Shown here: one piece after another, positions 8,739 through 17,834 of the stretch
Numbering within the stretch: the first letter of the stretch is position 1
Layout: each line of letters starts with the position of its first letter
Assembly: GCA_938028705.1 (NCBI GenBank)
Contig: CALIZI010000333.1
Location: forward strand, 1-50,740
Direction of reading: 5' to 3'
Source of the DNA: an uncultured Saprospiraceae bacterium
GTDB lineage: Bacteria; Bacteroidota; Bacteroidia; Chitinophagales; Saprospiraceae
Length of the DNA: 50,740 bases
Translations under genes and position numbers: made by a program
The notes under the pieces: model-generated
The model's database searches: none
Told to the model about the DNA's origin: nothing
What the model saw: only the letters and a program-made list of their open reading frames with translations

Positions 8739-10898
8739 TTAATTAATAATTATCTTTTCAGTAAATTGCATTTCTTCATTTTCAATAATAATAAAATATA
8801 TTCCTGTATTCAAATTTTGAACAGGTAATTGTGTATTTTGTTTGAATATTTCATTTAGAATCACCTCGCGCCCATGTACATCATACATACGAATGTAAAG
8901 CGATTTATCGTAGTTTTTTATTTTTATGTGAATGTAATTATTGGTAGGATTCGGGTAAATTTGAAGGTTGAAAATATCGGTTTCGGGATTAGAATTTGAT
9001 GTGATTGTGTTAGGGTCATTTTCGGAATAAATACTCATCCCTCCTCTGTAATTTCCAAACATAAAATCAGGGTAATTATCCGCATTAATATCTGCCACTG
9101 CCACTGTGGAACGTATGCCCTTGTCAATGTTCATAAAGAAGGTATCAATCAGGGTGAAATCTCCATCCAAATTCCCTTCAATATCATCATAATGATAAAT
9201 CGTACCATTCTGACAACCAATGAATAAGTGATATTCCTCTGTATCTCCAAAAGGTACAAGATGCGGTGTGCTATAGCCCTGCGCCTCGCCCGGAAAACGC
9301 ACATCTACCCCACCCCACAGCACAGATTGGAGTACCCAATCCGGTGTAGTAGTTGAGCCTGTATTTTCAAAGTAATTGAGGTTGCCGTTTTGTTCGCCGA
9401 GTACGATGTCGAGTAAGTCGTCGCGGTTGACATCTATGAGTTGTGGGTGCAGATTGAAGCCGATGCCTTGAAATAATTCTTCTGATAATTGAAATATACC
9501 TGATTGATTTTCAAATAGATACAATTTATTCCCTTCTGTACCGCACAACATATCATCATCGCCATCGCCATCAATATCACCGAAAGTCGGGTGAATATTG
9601 ATGAATTGCAGCGTGTCCATTTCGACGAAATTTTCATCTACTAATTCATAGACGGGCATTGTATCTGCACCAATATTTTCGTATAATTTCAAGGTAGAAA
9701 AAACGGGCGTACTCGTTGGGTCAAAATTACCGGAATTGGGCAAAATAATATCCAATAATTCATCTCCATTCCAATCCCAATAGACAGGTGCAGACAACAT
9801 GCCTGCGTCTATCATCTGATTTTCGAGAAAATCATTTTGTATATATTCAAAAACGGGTGATGTATCTGTTCCGGTATTTTGATAGTATAAATGAACGTTT
9901 TGTTGAGTTGTATTGATTTGGGGGTCAAATTTGGTTGCTATCAAATCCCTTAGCCCATCGGCATTCAAATCAACATAAGAAGAAAGTGGTTGTCGGAGTA
10001 GATGAATTGCATTTGAATTGGTTGGAAAATCGCCGTACAACTCTGTCACAAAATCCTCATTTGCTGTGCCACCGTTTATCAGGCTAACTAATCCATTTCC
10101 CACATCATCCAGCATCAATAAATCTACATCCTCATCGCCGTCTAAATTTAAAGCGGTAAAAGCCGGAACAAGATGAACAGGGTCTTTCTCAATCATCGCT
10201 CCCATCACGCAGGGGTCGTTGAGTGTAATAGATGTACTTTTCCGAAATTTGCCCCAACATTCATCCACCAAATTATATATCAAACTATCACATCCATAAC
10301 CCATTTCTTGCGATTGATTTTGATAATAATACATATACTCGCCCGTCATTCCAAAGTTGAGCACATCAATATCATTATCATTATCTATATCAATAAAAGC
10401 GGGTGTATCTGACGCATCTACAAACAGCGATTCACCCATATCGTATTGAATATCATTTTTATACAAATTAAAAATTAATTCATTTTTAGTATTATAATTT
10501 CCCAAATAAGCCTGTACGCCTATCCCACCATCATTGGTAAATAAGTCTACAATACCATCACAATTAAAATCAACAAGACGTATCCAACCTTTTTTTTGTG
10601 GGAAGTTTTTTTCGTATATTGAATTGTATTTAAAACCCGTATTTGTACGAATAAAGGTGAGTGTTTTTTTGCTTGTATTTTCAAAAACAATGAGGTCTTG
10701 CAGATTATCATTATTGAGGTCGGCATTGGCATAGATACCGTCATTTATCCCTCCTGAAAATGGAGAAATGAGCGTGTCATTATGCTCAATAACAGTCACA
10801 TTAAGTTGTTGTATATCGTCTTGAGCAAATGCTTGAAATGCAATAAGACAGCTTATTATTGTGACAAAAAATCGAATATCGGACGAAAGTGTTGTCAT
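8739..10898 (-). CDS. FG-GAP/VCBS repeat protein with T9SS sorting domain
   Basis: A 719-residue secreted protein. The signal peptide ends in AFQAFAQ. The body has at least seven calcium-binding FG-GAP/VCBS repeats with the D-x-[DN]-x-[DN]-G-xx-D pattern, for example NADLNNDNLQDLIVFEN, DFNCDGIVDLF, DIDNDNDIDVLNFG, DLNADGLRDLIATKF, DIDGDGDDDMLCG and DVNRDDLLDIVLG. These form a beta-propeller. The C-terminus is a clear T9SS type A domain (LQIYPNPTNNYIHIKI ... LNTGIYFIIIENEEMQFTEKIIIN). Such proteins sit on the outer surface and bind ligands or glycans; the partner is unknown. It lies 22 bases upstream of the next cargo gene on the same strand. Confidence 0.85.
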   Translation of the reverse strand: MTTLSSDIRFFVTIISCLIAFQAFAQDDIQQLNVTVIEHNDTLISPFSGGINDGIYANADLNNDNLQDLIVFENTSKKTLTFIRTNTGFKYNSIYEKNFPQKKGWIRLVDFNCDGIVDLFTNDGGIGVQAYLGNYNTKNELIFNLYKNDIQYDMGESLFVDASDTPAFIDIDNDNDIDVLNFGMTGEYMYYYQNQSQEMGYGCDSLIYNLVDECWGKFRKSTSITLNDPCVMGAMIEKDPVHLVPAFTALNLDGDEDVDLLMLDDVGNGLVSLINGGTANEDFVTELYGDFPTNSNAIHLLRQPLSSYVDLNADGLRDLIATKFDPQINTTQQNVHLYYQNTGTDTSPVFEYIQNDFLENQMIDAGMLSAPVYWDWNGDELLDIILPNSGNFDPTSTPVFSTLKLYENIGADTMPVYELVDENFVEMDTLQFINIHPTFGDIDGDGDDDMLCGTEGNKLYLFENQSGIFQLSEELFQGIGFNLHPQLIDVNRDDLLDIVLGEQNGNLNYFENTGSTTTPDWVLQSVLWGGVDVRFPGEAQGYSTPHLVPFGDTEEYHLFIGCQNGTIYHYDDIEGNLDGDFTLIDTFFMNIDKGIRSTVAVADINADNYPDFMFGNYRGGMSIYSENDPNTITSNSNPETDIFNLQIYPNPTNNYIHIKIKNYDKSLYIRMYDVHGREVILNEIFKQNTQLPVQNLNTGIYFIIIENEEMQFTEKIIIN

Positions 10899-10966
10899 TA
10901 GCTTTGGTTTTCTAACAGTAAAAATAATAGTTTTATGTCACAAAACCAATAAAAAAGGGATTTATC

Positions 10967-11005
10967 AAAAATAGACCGTACAGCCCAAGCCATACGGTCT
11001 ATTTG
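10967..11005 (-). terminator. Intrinsic terminator after the 319-residue secreted-protein gene
   Basis: The arms 10969-10980 and 10993-11004 form a 12-bp stem with a 12-nt loop. Read on the minus strand, the stem is followed by a short T-run (TATTTTTG). It lies 22 bases beyond the stop codon at 11027, where a terminator is expected. Confidence 0.7.
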
Positions 11006-11026
11006 TTTCGTATTTTCAACTATCAA

Positions 11027-11986
11027 TTAGTTGCGCGGAAATGCGCCTGCATCTGCACAAGTCGGCGGAGCTACACCGCCCGAACAAGGCTCACATATAC
11101 TACCGTCACAAGTCAGGATGACTTCCATTTCGCCCATACTACAGGGGTCGCCATCTTCACATGGCTGTGTAGTGGTAGCACCTGCGGTAGCACAATCAAG
11201 TACTGTACCCGCACATGGCGTACACACAATCGTATTGTCGCATTCCAGTACCACCTCTACATCATCGGCTGTACAATCATTGCCATCGTCGCAGGGCAAA
11301 TCAACCGTTGGTTGGGTATCACAATCGCCACAACAGACTATCTTTTGAGCGCAACATGCAGAACCCAAGAAATCCGGATTGTAACAACCATCGGCAGAAA
11401 AATCACTGATGTTGTCACCTACAGCCGGAATGGTCGTTGGCGGGTTGGTAGAATCGTAAGACAGAGCCTGTACGAAGTAATCTCCTACTGCCTCGTCTGT
11501 GCCGAAATTGCCCGTTGTATTGGCATCCAATATCGCTCCGGTGGTGGGGTCAATGAGGAAGTACATCAACATATCTCCACCACCGGGAACGTAAGTTGCA
11601 GATATTTCCTCGTCTTCACAAAGACATTCCAAGAGGACACGCGCCGAGAGAAAGTCATTGGTACAGCCGTCAATCGCCGTCGGGTCATCGCCTACTGCCG
11701 GAGGTACATTAGTGGGTGGATCGGCTGAATCATAGACCAAGTGAAGTACCTCGACCACATCTCCTGGCATTGCTCCCGAAATCGTGAGCGGTCCGGGTCC
11801 GGGTGTGACTGCGGCTATATTTCCGGCGGCATCCAATTCGAGGAAAAACTCGGTATCGCCTCCCATTGCGCCGCTGTTATTTATGGTAAAATCGCAGGTT
11901 TGTGCGAAAGTATTTATGCTGAATAGTGTAGCCACAATCACCATAAGTAATTGACTACACGCTTTTATTATCTTATATTTTTTCAT
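11027..11986 (-). CDS. Cys-rich secreted protein, function unknown
   Basis: A 319-residue protein with a signal peptide (QLLMVIVATLFSINTFAQ, cleavage after FAQ). The mature part has two related beta-type segments, each ending in a SADPPTNVPPAVGDDPTAID / STNPPTTIPAVGDNISDF-type motif (about residues 90-110 and 175-195). A Cys-rich C-terminal third follows, with repeated units of the form PCxDGDxCxxxxxEVxLxCDxxICxPC (residues about 225-310). The ending is abrupt and lacks a T9SS sorting domain. It is not recognised as a named family. It neighbours another Cys-rich secreted protein on the same strand. Confidence 0.65.
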   Translation of the reverse strand: MKKYKIIKACSQLLMVIVATLFSINTFAQTCDFTINNSGAMGGDTEFFLELDAAGNIAAVTPGPGPLTISGAMPGDVVEVLHLVYDSADPPTNVPPAVGDDPTAIDGCTNDFLSARVLLECLCEDEEISATYVPGGGDMLMYFLIDPTTGAILDANTTGNFGTDEAVGDYFVQALSYDSTNPPTTIPAVGDNISDFSADGCYNPDFLGSACCAQKIVCCGDCDTQPTVDLPCDDGNDCTADDVEVVLECDNTIVCTPCAGTVLDCATAGATTTQPCEDGDPCSMGEMEVILTCDGSICEPCSGGVAPPTCADAGAFPRN

Positions 11987-12036
11987 ATCTAATCTTTTTT
12001 TTCGTTTTAAAAATTGTTAAAAAATCGGATTAGATA

Positions 12037-13320
12037 TTATTTCGACCATACACCGGGTGTGATCGGACATTCTTCTGTTACTTCGGGACAATCAGGCAGG
12101 GTAACTTGCGTCACCGTAGTCACACAAGCCGGATTTGCCGGGTCTCTAACTATGATGTCAACTGTAGTTCCTGCCGTAGTTGGTCCTGTGACGGTTGCTT
12201 GTATGGGTGAATTCATACCACTGCCGAGTACTACGCCATTCGTCTGGTCATATACTTCATAAGTGGTTGGTGTATCTGATTCATTAAAAGATACGTTGAA
12301 TACCGCATTATCACCGCTACAAGTTGGTGTACCTGCAATAGCATCTGTAAGACAACAAATTGAAGTACATATAATGTCATAATTAAACACAAAACAACCT
12401 CCTGCAATAGAACCGCCTGCCTGCGTTAAATCAATCGTATGGCTGATGCCTGTTTGCTGGTCAGAATCGTCATTACAAGTTCCCCCTGTACCAAAAGAGC
12501 AATTGCCACAACCGTCTTCTTCCCAGACTTCTATACCTGACAGGGGTATAGTAGTTGTTCCGGCAGGTATGGTGCCAAATCCAATGTCAACTGTACCCGC
12601 ACAGTTTTCATTACTTGTCGAAACTGTAGTATTTCCTGAATCATCGACACTAAATTCATAGACTGTACCATTGATATCTATGGCAGCTTCGACAGTACTG
12701 GTAACGTCACCGTCACAACCGGAAGCATCAACAGAGGTGAACATAATAGAAACATCGTTGGTACAATCAGTCGGATCGCAAGGCGGAGGGCAGTCAACAG
12801 AGTAGTTATAAATATAACATCCCGAAGCAAATGATCCTGTGGGCTGTGTAATATCCACATTAACCGTTCCCAAATTGGCTAAATCAGCATCGTCATTACA
12901 GGTAGCTCCTGTGCCATAGACGCAGTCACCACAACCGTCTTCTTCCCAGATATCGACATTGACCGGCACCATAGTAGAGCCATTGGCAGCACCGATAGCT
13001 ACTGTGGTAGAGTTGCTACAACCATTGACCAAGTCAGCGTCAGAAACAACGTAAGTACCCGGAATAGGATTAGCTCCCAAAACATTGCCATCGGCAGAGT
13101 TGGAAGGTGCCAACACGAGTACGGTTCCATTAATAGATATGGTTGGTTCGAGGGTGTTATCAAGCGTGGGATCACCGTCACAGCCCGCTAGTATTTCTAC
13201 ACTCTCAATTGTAATTTCTACATTTGGGGAATCGGCAGTACACTGCCCATAAGTAGTAGAGTAGCCGAAAAGTAGGAGTAAAAATACCCCACAACTTAGT
13301 AAGTAAAAAGGATTTTTCAT
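12037..13320 (-). CDS. Secreted Cys-rich protein with an internal duplication
   Basis: A 427-residue protein with a signal peptide (FYLLSCGVFLLLLFGYSTTYGQ). The mature part contains two copies of an approximately 145-residue module (about residues 28-170 and 185-325). Each has a GCDGDxT start, a DINGTV strand, the strikingly conserved [IV]xxWEEDGCGxCxxGTGxTCNDDxD core, and an SGCYIYNYSVDC / GGCFVFNYDIIC end. The C-terminal 100 residues form a third beta domain (TPTCSGDNAVFNVSFNESDT). No sorting domain is visible; it ends ITPGVWSK. It is not recognised beyond a secreted beta-rich protein. The WEEDGCG core with paired Cys suggests disulfide- or metal-stabilised modules (inference). Confidence 0.65.
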   Translation of the reverse strand: MKNPFYLLSCGVFLLLLFGYSTTYGQCTADSPNVEITIESVEILAGCDGDPTLDNTLEPTISINGTVLVLAPSNSADGNVLGANPIPGTYVVSDADLVNGCSNSTTVAIGAANGSTMVPVNVDIWEEDGCGDCVYGTGATCNDDADLANLGTVNVDITQPTGSFASGCYIYNYSVDCPPPCDPTDCTNDVSIMFTSVDASGCDGDVTSTVEAAIDINGTVYEFSVDDSGNTTVSTSNENCAGTVDIGFGTIPAGTTTIPLSGIEVWEEDGCGNCSFGTGGTCNDDSDQQTGISHTIDLTQAGGSIAGGCFVFNYDIICTSICCLTDAIAGTPTCSGDNAVFNVSFNESDTPTTYEVYDQTNGVVLGSGMNSPIQATVTGPTTAGTTVDIIVRDPANPACVTTVTQVTLPDCPEVTEECPITPGVWSK

Positions 13321-13659
13321 AAAGTTTTAATTATACCAAATATGGTTTTAATCAGTTTAGTTATTATGACAATTCGGGTGTAGGTGATAAGTGATATTCA
13401 ATAATTTGAAAGTTCCTTAATTCTGATTCAAAATAGATTTTACTTAGGTCAATAGTTATTCAAATTTTGAATTAGACTCCTGACAGTCAATATGTTGAGT
13501 TACAGGAGAAATTTTATTTGATAATTAGGGTGTTAACTTGATTATGATTTTCAAGCGACTAATGTAAGGCTTTTTCATCAATAAACAATTTTTTTAATTA
13601 CTTTTTTATTGAATGTAAGTAATGTGTTTTGATAGAATAATCTCCTACAAAACTCTACT
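13321..13659. other. Intergenic region, no gene seen
   Basis: About 340 bases of AT-rich sequence upstream of the secreted-protein gene and downstream of the TMTC-like gene, both on the minus strand. It should hold the promoter of the former. No hairpin terminator, RNA gene or convincing -33/-7 pair was recognised. Confidence 0.5.
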
Positions 13660-15351
13660 TCACTTTTTCCCTGTCACATTACGCTCTAAAAGTCCTAAAT
13701 TCTGTATCGCTTTTGCTCTGTTAGGATTCAACTCAAGCGTTTTTTTGTAATATATAATGGCATTTGGTGCATCTCCGAGTAAATGATAAGTTGCCGCCAA
13801 ATTGAAATGAGCATCTTCATAATTATTGCTCCTTTTGATGGCTTCCTGATAGTAGGGAATAGACTCACTTAGTTTGTTTTGATATTTACTTTTCAGATAG
13901 GCTATTTTGTAATATGGAGTTATGGCACCGTCAAAAATACTAAGTGATTTTTCAAGATTCATAATACCTTTATTAATGTATTCTTCTTCCTTTTGTTGTT
14001 CGTAAACGACCTTTCCATAATACACATCTCCCAACATGCTATACAGATATGCCGACTTTGTTTCTTTCTTCGTATCTGTCTCTAACAGCGTGATTTTATT
14101 TTGCCAATCTCCGGCACGGTCAAAAGATTTGTAAGACAATAAGGCGATATAAAGTACCGCTACTCCGATAGTTATTTTACGCCAATTTGGTCTTTTTTTA
14201 ATAATAAAAATCAACACGCCAATAAGCAAAATACAATAACCCAAAGAAGGAAAATAAGCCATACGCTCGGCAAAAATACCCGGTGCCGGGGCAATGATAT
14301 TGAGGTAAGGAAACAGGCAACCCAAATAAAATAAAATTCCAATTCCAATGATATTTCTTTTGTAAAACAGCCACAAACCCAAACCCGCTAAAGCCAAATG
14401 AAAAAGTAAGGAAAGTAAAGCACTTGGTCGCGTAATCGGCGAAATCGGAATGGTATTATATCCGTAGTAAGCAACAAGTTTGACAGGAAAAATACTCTTT
14501 AAAGAATATCTCGTCAACACCTCTCCGGCAGTTCCCAAACGTTTTGATGTTGTGCCATCTACGTCCAATGGATTTTCGCTATAAGTATATACATTCTTTT
14601 CCTGAAACTGCACTCCATCGGAAGAAACTTCCGGCATACGCCCTTGCCCTGGAAGTACCATAGCCATGTAAACAAAATAAAATATAATCGGCAACACAGT
14701 AACCACTCCAATCGGCAGGTATTTTTTATCCCACCATTTTTCATTCATATAAATACAAAACAAAGCGATAAGCAAGATAAATGGGATAGCACTAATTTTG
14801 GCAAACACGGCAAAACAAAAGGCAGAAAATGCCGCTAGCAAGTATAAATATTTGGACTTTTTGAGGAATTGCATAAAAGCCATGAGCGTCAGTACAGAGA
14901 AAAGCAAACTCAATATTTCTTCTCTGTTTTTCAAATTACAAATCACTTCCGTATGAAGTGGATGAACGGCAAAAACCAAGACACCAAGAAATACAAACAG
15001 GTGATATTTTTCGGATACTATATTTTTTATGCTAAAGTATATCAATATACAAGTCAGTAGATATAGCAAAAAATTAATCACATGACTTGCTTTCGGAGGC
15101 GACGACAAAAATTGATTTTCGAGGGCAAATGTGATGCGCGCCAATGGTCTGAATAAATATTGTCTTTCTCCTTTGTTGATGTAATTTGTGGTCATAATTT
15201 CGGGAATACCTGCAACACCTTTTTCCACCATATCCAAACCCGCACACACCAAATTATCATCAATGTTGAAATCATCATTAAAGGTCTGCCCGTAAACGAA
15301 CAGTAGCAAAACACAAAGAATTACACCATATATCCATTCATTTTTCTTCAT
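13660..15351 (-). CDS. TMTC-like GT-C membrane glycosyltransferase with C-terminal TPRs
   Basis: A 563-residue polytopic membrane protein with about ten hydrophobic helices, then TPR units (about residues 420-560; last unit HLLGDAPNAIIYYKKTLELN). The N-terminal loop has FNDDFNIDDN, fitting the acidic catalytic loop of GT-C enzymes, and FRPLARITFALEN. TMTC hallmarks are HPLHTEVICNLKNREEILS (about residues 128-146) and AERMAYFPSLGYC (about 345-357). In eukaryotes TMTC proteins transfer mannose from dolichyl-phosphate-mannose to secreted proteins. By analogy this would use a polyprenyl-phosphate sugar at the periplasmic face (inference). A GtrB/DPM-like GT2 that could supply such a donor is 2.5 kb away. 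Its start overlaps divergent promoters with the aminotransferase gene. Confidence 0.75.
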   Translation of the reverse strand: MKKNEWIYGVILCVLLLFVYGQTFNDDFNIDDNLVCAGLDMVEKGVAGIPEIMTTNYINKGERQYLFRPLARITFALENQFLSSPPKASHVINFLLYLLTCILIYFSIKNIVSEKYHLFVFLGVLVFAVHPLHTEVICNLKNREEILSLLFSVLTLMAFMQFLKKSKYLYLLAAFSAFCFAVFAKISAIPFILLIALFCIYMNEKWWDKKYLPIGVVTVLPIIFYFVYMAMVLPGQGRMPEVSSDGVQFQEKNVYTYSENPLDVDGTTSKRLGTAGEVLTRYSLKSIFPVKLVAYYGYNTIPISPITRPSALLSLLFHLALAGLGLWLFYKRNIIGIGILFYLGCLFPYLNIIAPAPGIFAERMAYFPSLGYCILLIGVLIFIIKKRPNWRKITIGVAVLYIALLSYKSFDRAGDWQNKITLLETDTKKETKSAYLYSMLGDVYYGKVVYEQQKEEEYINKGIMNLEKSLSIFDGAITPYYKIAYLKSKYQNKLSESIPYYQEAIKRSNNYEDAHFNLAATYHLLGDAPNAIIYYKKTLELNPNRAKAIQNLGLLERNVTGKK

Positions 15352-15354
15352 TGG

Positions 15355-15384
15355 TTGTCAGATTAATTTTCTTATTTACATTTG
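15355..15384 (+). promoter_or_regulatory. Bacteroidota-type promoter for the DegT aminotransferase gene
   Basis: TTG at 15355-15357, a 19-nt spacer and TACATTTG at 15377-15384 match the -33/-7 consensus TTG-N19-23-TAnnTTTG. The predicted start is near 15391, giving a leader of about 50 nt before the ATG at 15442. Confidence 0.6.
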
Positions 15385-15397
15385 CGTTCAGTTTAAC

Positions 15398-15428
15398 CAA
15401 AATTATCGCTCAAAGTTAGTATTTTCAA
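15398..15428 (-). promoter_or_regulatory. Divergent promoter for the TMTC-like gene
   Basis: Read on the minus strand there is TTG (15428-15426), a 20-nt spacer and TAATTTTG (15405-15398). The predicted start falls at about 15391, inside or next to the opposing promoter, so the two divergent units overlap and may interfere with each other. Confidence 0.5.
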
Positions 15429-15441
15429 GTTTGAAATTTAT

Positions 15442-16530
15442 ATGAGTCAAAAAAAAATAACGGTTACGAAGTCTTTTCTTCCACCAATGGAGGAATATAC
15501 GCAGCAAATTGAGTTGATTTGGCAGAATGGTCAATTAACTACATTCGGACCTATGGTGCAGGAGTTGATGCAAAGGCTATGTGAACGCTTTCAGGTCGAA
15601 GATATGCTGTTTGTTGGCAATGGTACATTAGCCCTTCAAATCGCGCTTAAAACATTGAATATCAAGGGCGAAGTCATTACTACACCCTTTAGTTATATAG
15701 CCACTACTTCCGCTATTGTGTGGGAATCGGCTGTGCCTGTTTTTGCGGATATTGACTCACAAACATTAAATATTGACCCCACAAAAATCGAGGAAAAAAT
15801 CACTGATAAAACTACCGCAATTTTGGCGACACATGTATTCGGAAATCCTTGCGAAATTGAAAAAATTGAGACAATTGCCAAAAAACATCAATTGAAGGTC
15901 ATTTATGATGCCGCTCATTGCTTTGATGTGGAATATAAAGGGAAAAGTATCTTTCAATATGGCGATATGTCAACGGCAAGTTTTCACGCGACAAAGGTAT
16001 TTCACAGTATTGAAGGCGGTGGCGTTTTTTGTTCTGATAAAGCCCAATTTGAAAAAGCACTCGCACACGGCAATTTTGGGCATGACGGACCTTTGAAAAT
16101 TACAACGCAAGGCATCAATGCTAAAAATTCAGAATTTCATGCGGCAATGGGATTAGTCAACTTGCAATATATTGATGAAATCATTAGCAAGAGAAAGAAA
16201 TTATCTTTTTTATATGATAATTTATTGAAAAACAATGATTTATACACGCCTCATTTCGCCGAAGGCGTTAAAAAAAATTATACCTACTATCCTATCATTC
16301 TCCCCTCTGAAAAGGTTTTATTGGACATTGAACAACAACTCAACCAAGAAAACATCTTTCCTCGTCGGTACTTCTATCCTTCGCTCAATGAATTGCCTTA
16401 TATCCAACACAAACAAGCTATGCCCATTTCAGAATCCATTACGAAAAGAATACTTTGTTTGCCTTTATATGAAACACTTGAGAAGAGTGATATTGAGAGG
16501 ATTTGTAAAATCGTGAGAAGCATTGTTTAG
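15442..16530 (+). CDS. DegT/DnrJ/EryC1/StrS-type sugar aminotransferase
   Basis: A 362-residue fold-type I PLP enzyme. The N-terminus (PPMEEYTQQIELIWQNGQLT) and FGPMVQELMQRL fit the family. The cofactor region has VGNGTLALQIALKTL and ATHVFGNPCEIEKIE. The Schiff-base lysine is in SFHATKVFHSIEGGGVF (Lys near residue 184). The family transaminates keto-sugar nucleotides to amino sugars, or DAHP-like compounds, in surface glycan synthesis. The C-terminus overlaps, tail to tail, the stop of the convergent hydroxylase gene by three bases (TAG at 16528-16530, TAA at 16529-16527). A role with the nearby NeuD-type acyltransferase (N-acylated amino sugar) is inferred from the neighbourhood. Confidence 0.88.
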   Translation: MSQKKITVTKSFLPPMEEYTQQIELIWQNGQLTTFGPMVQELMQRLCERFQVEDMLFVGNGTLALQIALKTLNIKGEVITTPFSYIATTSAIVWESAVPVFADIDSQTLNIDPTKIEEKITDKTTAILATHVFGNPCEIEKIETIAKKHQLKVIYDAAHCFDVEYKGKSIFQYGDMSTASFHATKVFHSIEGGGVFCSDKAQFEKALAHGNFGHDGPLKITTQGINAKNSEFHAAMGLVNLQYIDEIISKRKKLSFLYDNLLKNNDLYTPHFAEGVKKNYTYYPIILPSEKVLLDIEQQLNQENIFPRRYFYPSLNELPYIQHKQAMPISESITKRILCLPLYETLEKSDIERICKIVRSIV

Positions 16531-17213
16531 TCGTCCAATTTCTTTTTCAAATTCTGCACAAAAGGCATGCTTTTTCCCATCTGAATCACAAGGCGATTCA
16601 TCCAATTATAAGGAAAAGGTAATGGTCGTACAACATCTACAAATAAGATGATTCTCCTTTTGTCCGAGCGATTCCAAGCCCAATGCAAATGTGTATCGTC
16701 AAACAGCAAACTTTTGCCCTCTTCCCAATGTCGTATAGACTCGCCGACCTCTATGCCACACTTTTCCGGTTTAGGTACATAAAGTCCTAAATGGTAGCGT
16801 AATACGCCATTATAAGGACCGTAATGTGGTGGAATCTCCCGCCCCGCTTCGAGTATGGAAAACCAAGCCGTTTTGATGATAGGAATCGACTCAATAATGG
16901 CAGTTGTTTTGGGGCAAGTCGCACAGTTATTTCCCATTTTTTCGCCATACAAAAACAATACAAAAGTCTTCCAATCCTGCCCTATCCGCACACTGGGGTC
17001 ATCCGAAATCGACTGCCAATCGGGTATGCTTTGTCGCTGTATCAGGTCATGCAATTCAGCTTGAATAATAGCACACTGCGTCTCTAAATTTTGCACCCAA
17101 CCTAAGTCGGCAGTTTCATAAAATTCCTTATTTCCATCCACGCTGCGGATTCGATTTTCAAACCAATTTTTGAGCTTGAAAGCAATATTATTTAGCGATG
17201 TAACTCTTTCCAT
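16527..17213 (-). CDS. Asp/Asn beta-hydroxylase-family Fe(II)/2-oxoglutarate dioxygenase (copy 1)
   Basis: A 228-residue protein of the aspartyl/asparaginyl beta-hydroxylase (Asp_Arg_Hydrox) family, whose members include mammalian AspH and lipid A hydroxylase LpxO. The core is PPHYGPYNGVLRYHLGLYVP, then HWEEGKSLLFDDTHLHWAWN and RRIILFVDVVRP. His in PHYG and His in THLHWAWN are candidate iron ligands, and Arg in DKRRIILF is the likely 2-oxoglutarate contact. There is no signal or membrane anchor. It is the last gene of a tight minus-strand run (3 bases after the acyltransferase gene). The substrate could be a protein side chain or a lipid acyl chain. Confidence 0.85.
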   Translation of the reverse strand: MERVTSLNNIAFKLKNWFENRIRSVDGNKEFYETADLGWVQNLETQCAIIQAELHDLIQRQSIPDWQSISDDPSVRIGQDWKTFVLFLYGEKMGNNCATCPKTTAIIESIPIIKTAWFSILEAGREIPPHYGPYNGVLRYHLGLYVPKPEKCGIEVGESIRHWEEGKSLLFDDTHLHWAWNRSDKRRIILFVDVVRPLPFPYNWMNRLVIQMGKSMPFVQNLKKKLDD

Positions 17214-17216
17214 TTT

Positions 17217-17831
17217 TCACAAAGATTTCATTTTTCTGGCAGGTACGCCGATGATATGGCTATTGTCGGGGAAGTCTTTCGTCACTACTGACCCTATGCC
17301 CACAAAACAGTTGTTCCCAATGATTACACCCGGTTTAAAATTCGCTCCAATACCGACATAAGTATCTTTCCCAATGGTGGCGGAAGACATACAGGTGTAT
17401 GCACTCAACATCGAATACGCCCCTATCCGACAGCCATGCCCGATACCGCAATGTGCGTACACAATCACCCCCTCGTCAATGCTCACATCCTCCGAAATGT
17501 AAGTCATCGCGAGAATAATCACGCCTTTTTTGCCCAATTTTACCGACTTTCCAAGCATTGCCTGCGAGGAAATATAATTGACGTTTACACCGCCCAAAGC
17601 CTCCATTTCCTGCGTCATTTTTCTTCTTTTCAGAGGATCGCCAACAGCAACTATAAATTCGGGAGAAGCCTGTAAATACGCTGTCAATTCTACCTCTGTA
17701 TTCAAGCATGGATAAGCGTAAAATCCTTCAAAGGATTTGCCCATCAGGTCATAAAACACAATATCTTCAACATCTTTCGATACGGAAGGTAGAATGTCTT
17801 TCGCAAAATTCCCGGTACCTACTATTAACAC
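17217..17831 (-). CDS. NeuD/PglD-like sugar O/N-acyltransferase
   Basis: A 204-residue enzyme with an N-terminal Rossmann-like nucleotide-sugar domain (LIVGTGNFAKDILPSV at the start, FIVAVGDPLKRRKM near 60) and a C-terminal left-handed beta-helix of hexapeptide repeats (VNYISSQAMLGKSVKLGKKG onward). The catalytic-type His lies in YAHCGIGHGCRIG (about residues 125-137). It ends with VVTKDFPDNSHIIGVPARKM, as in the NeuD/PglD sialic-acid O-acetyl and UDP-amino-sugar N-acetyl transferases. The start is GTG, because TAA of the GT2 gene lies only 3 bases upstream and no ATG fits. Likely reaction: acetylation of an amino sugar made by a DegT aminotransferase. Confidence 0.85.
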   Translation of the reverse strand: MLIVGTGNFAKDILPSVSKDVEDIVFYDLMGKSFEGFYAYPCLNTEVELTAYLQASPEFIVAVGDPLKRRKMTQEMEALGGVNVNYISSQAMLGKSVKLGKKGVIILAMTYISEDVSIDEGVIVYAHCGIGHGCRIGAYSMLSAYTCMSSATIGKDTYVGIGANFKPGVIIGNNCFVGIGSVVTKDFPDNSHIIGVPARKMKSL

Positions 17832-17834
17832 GTT

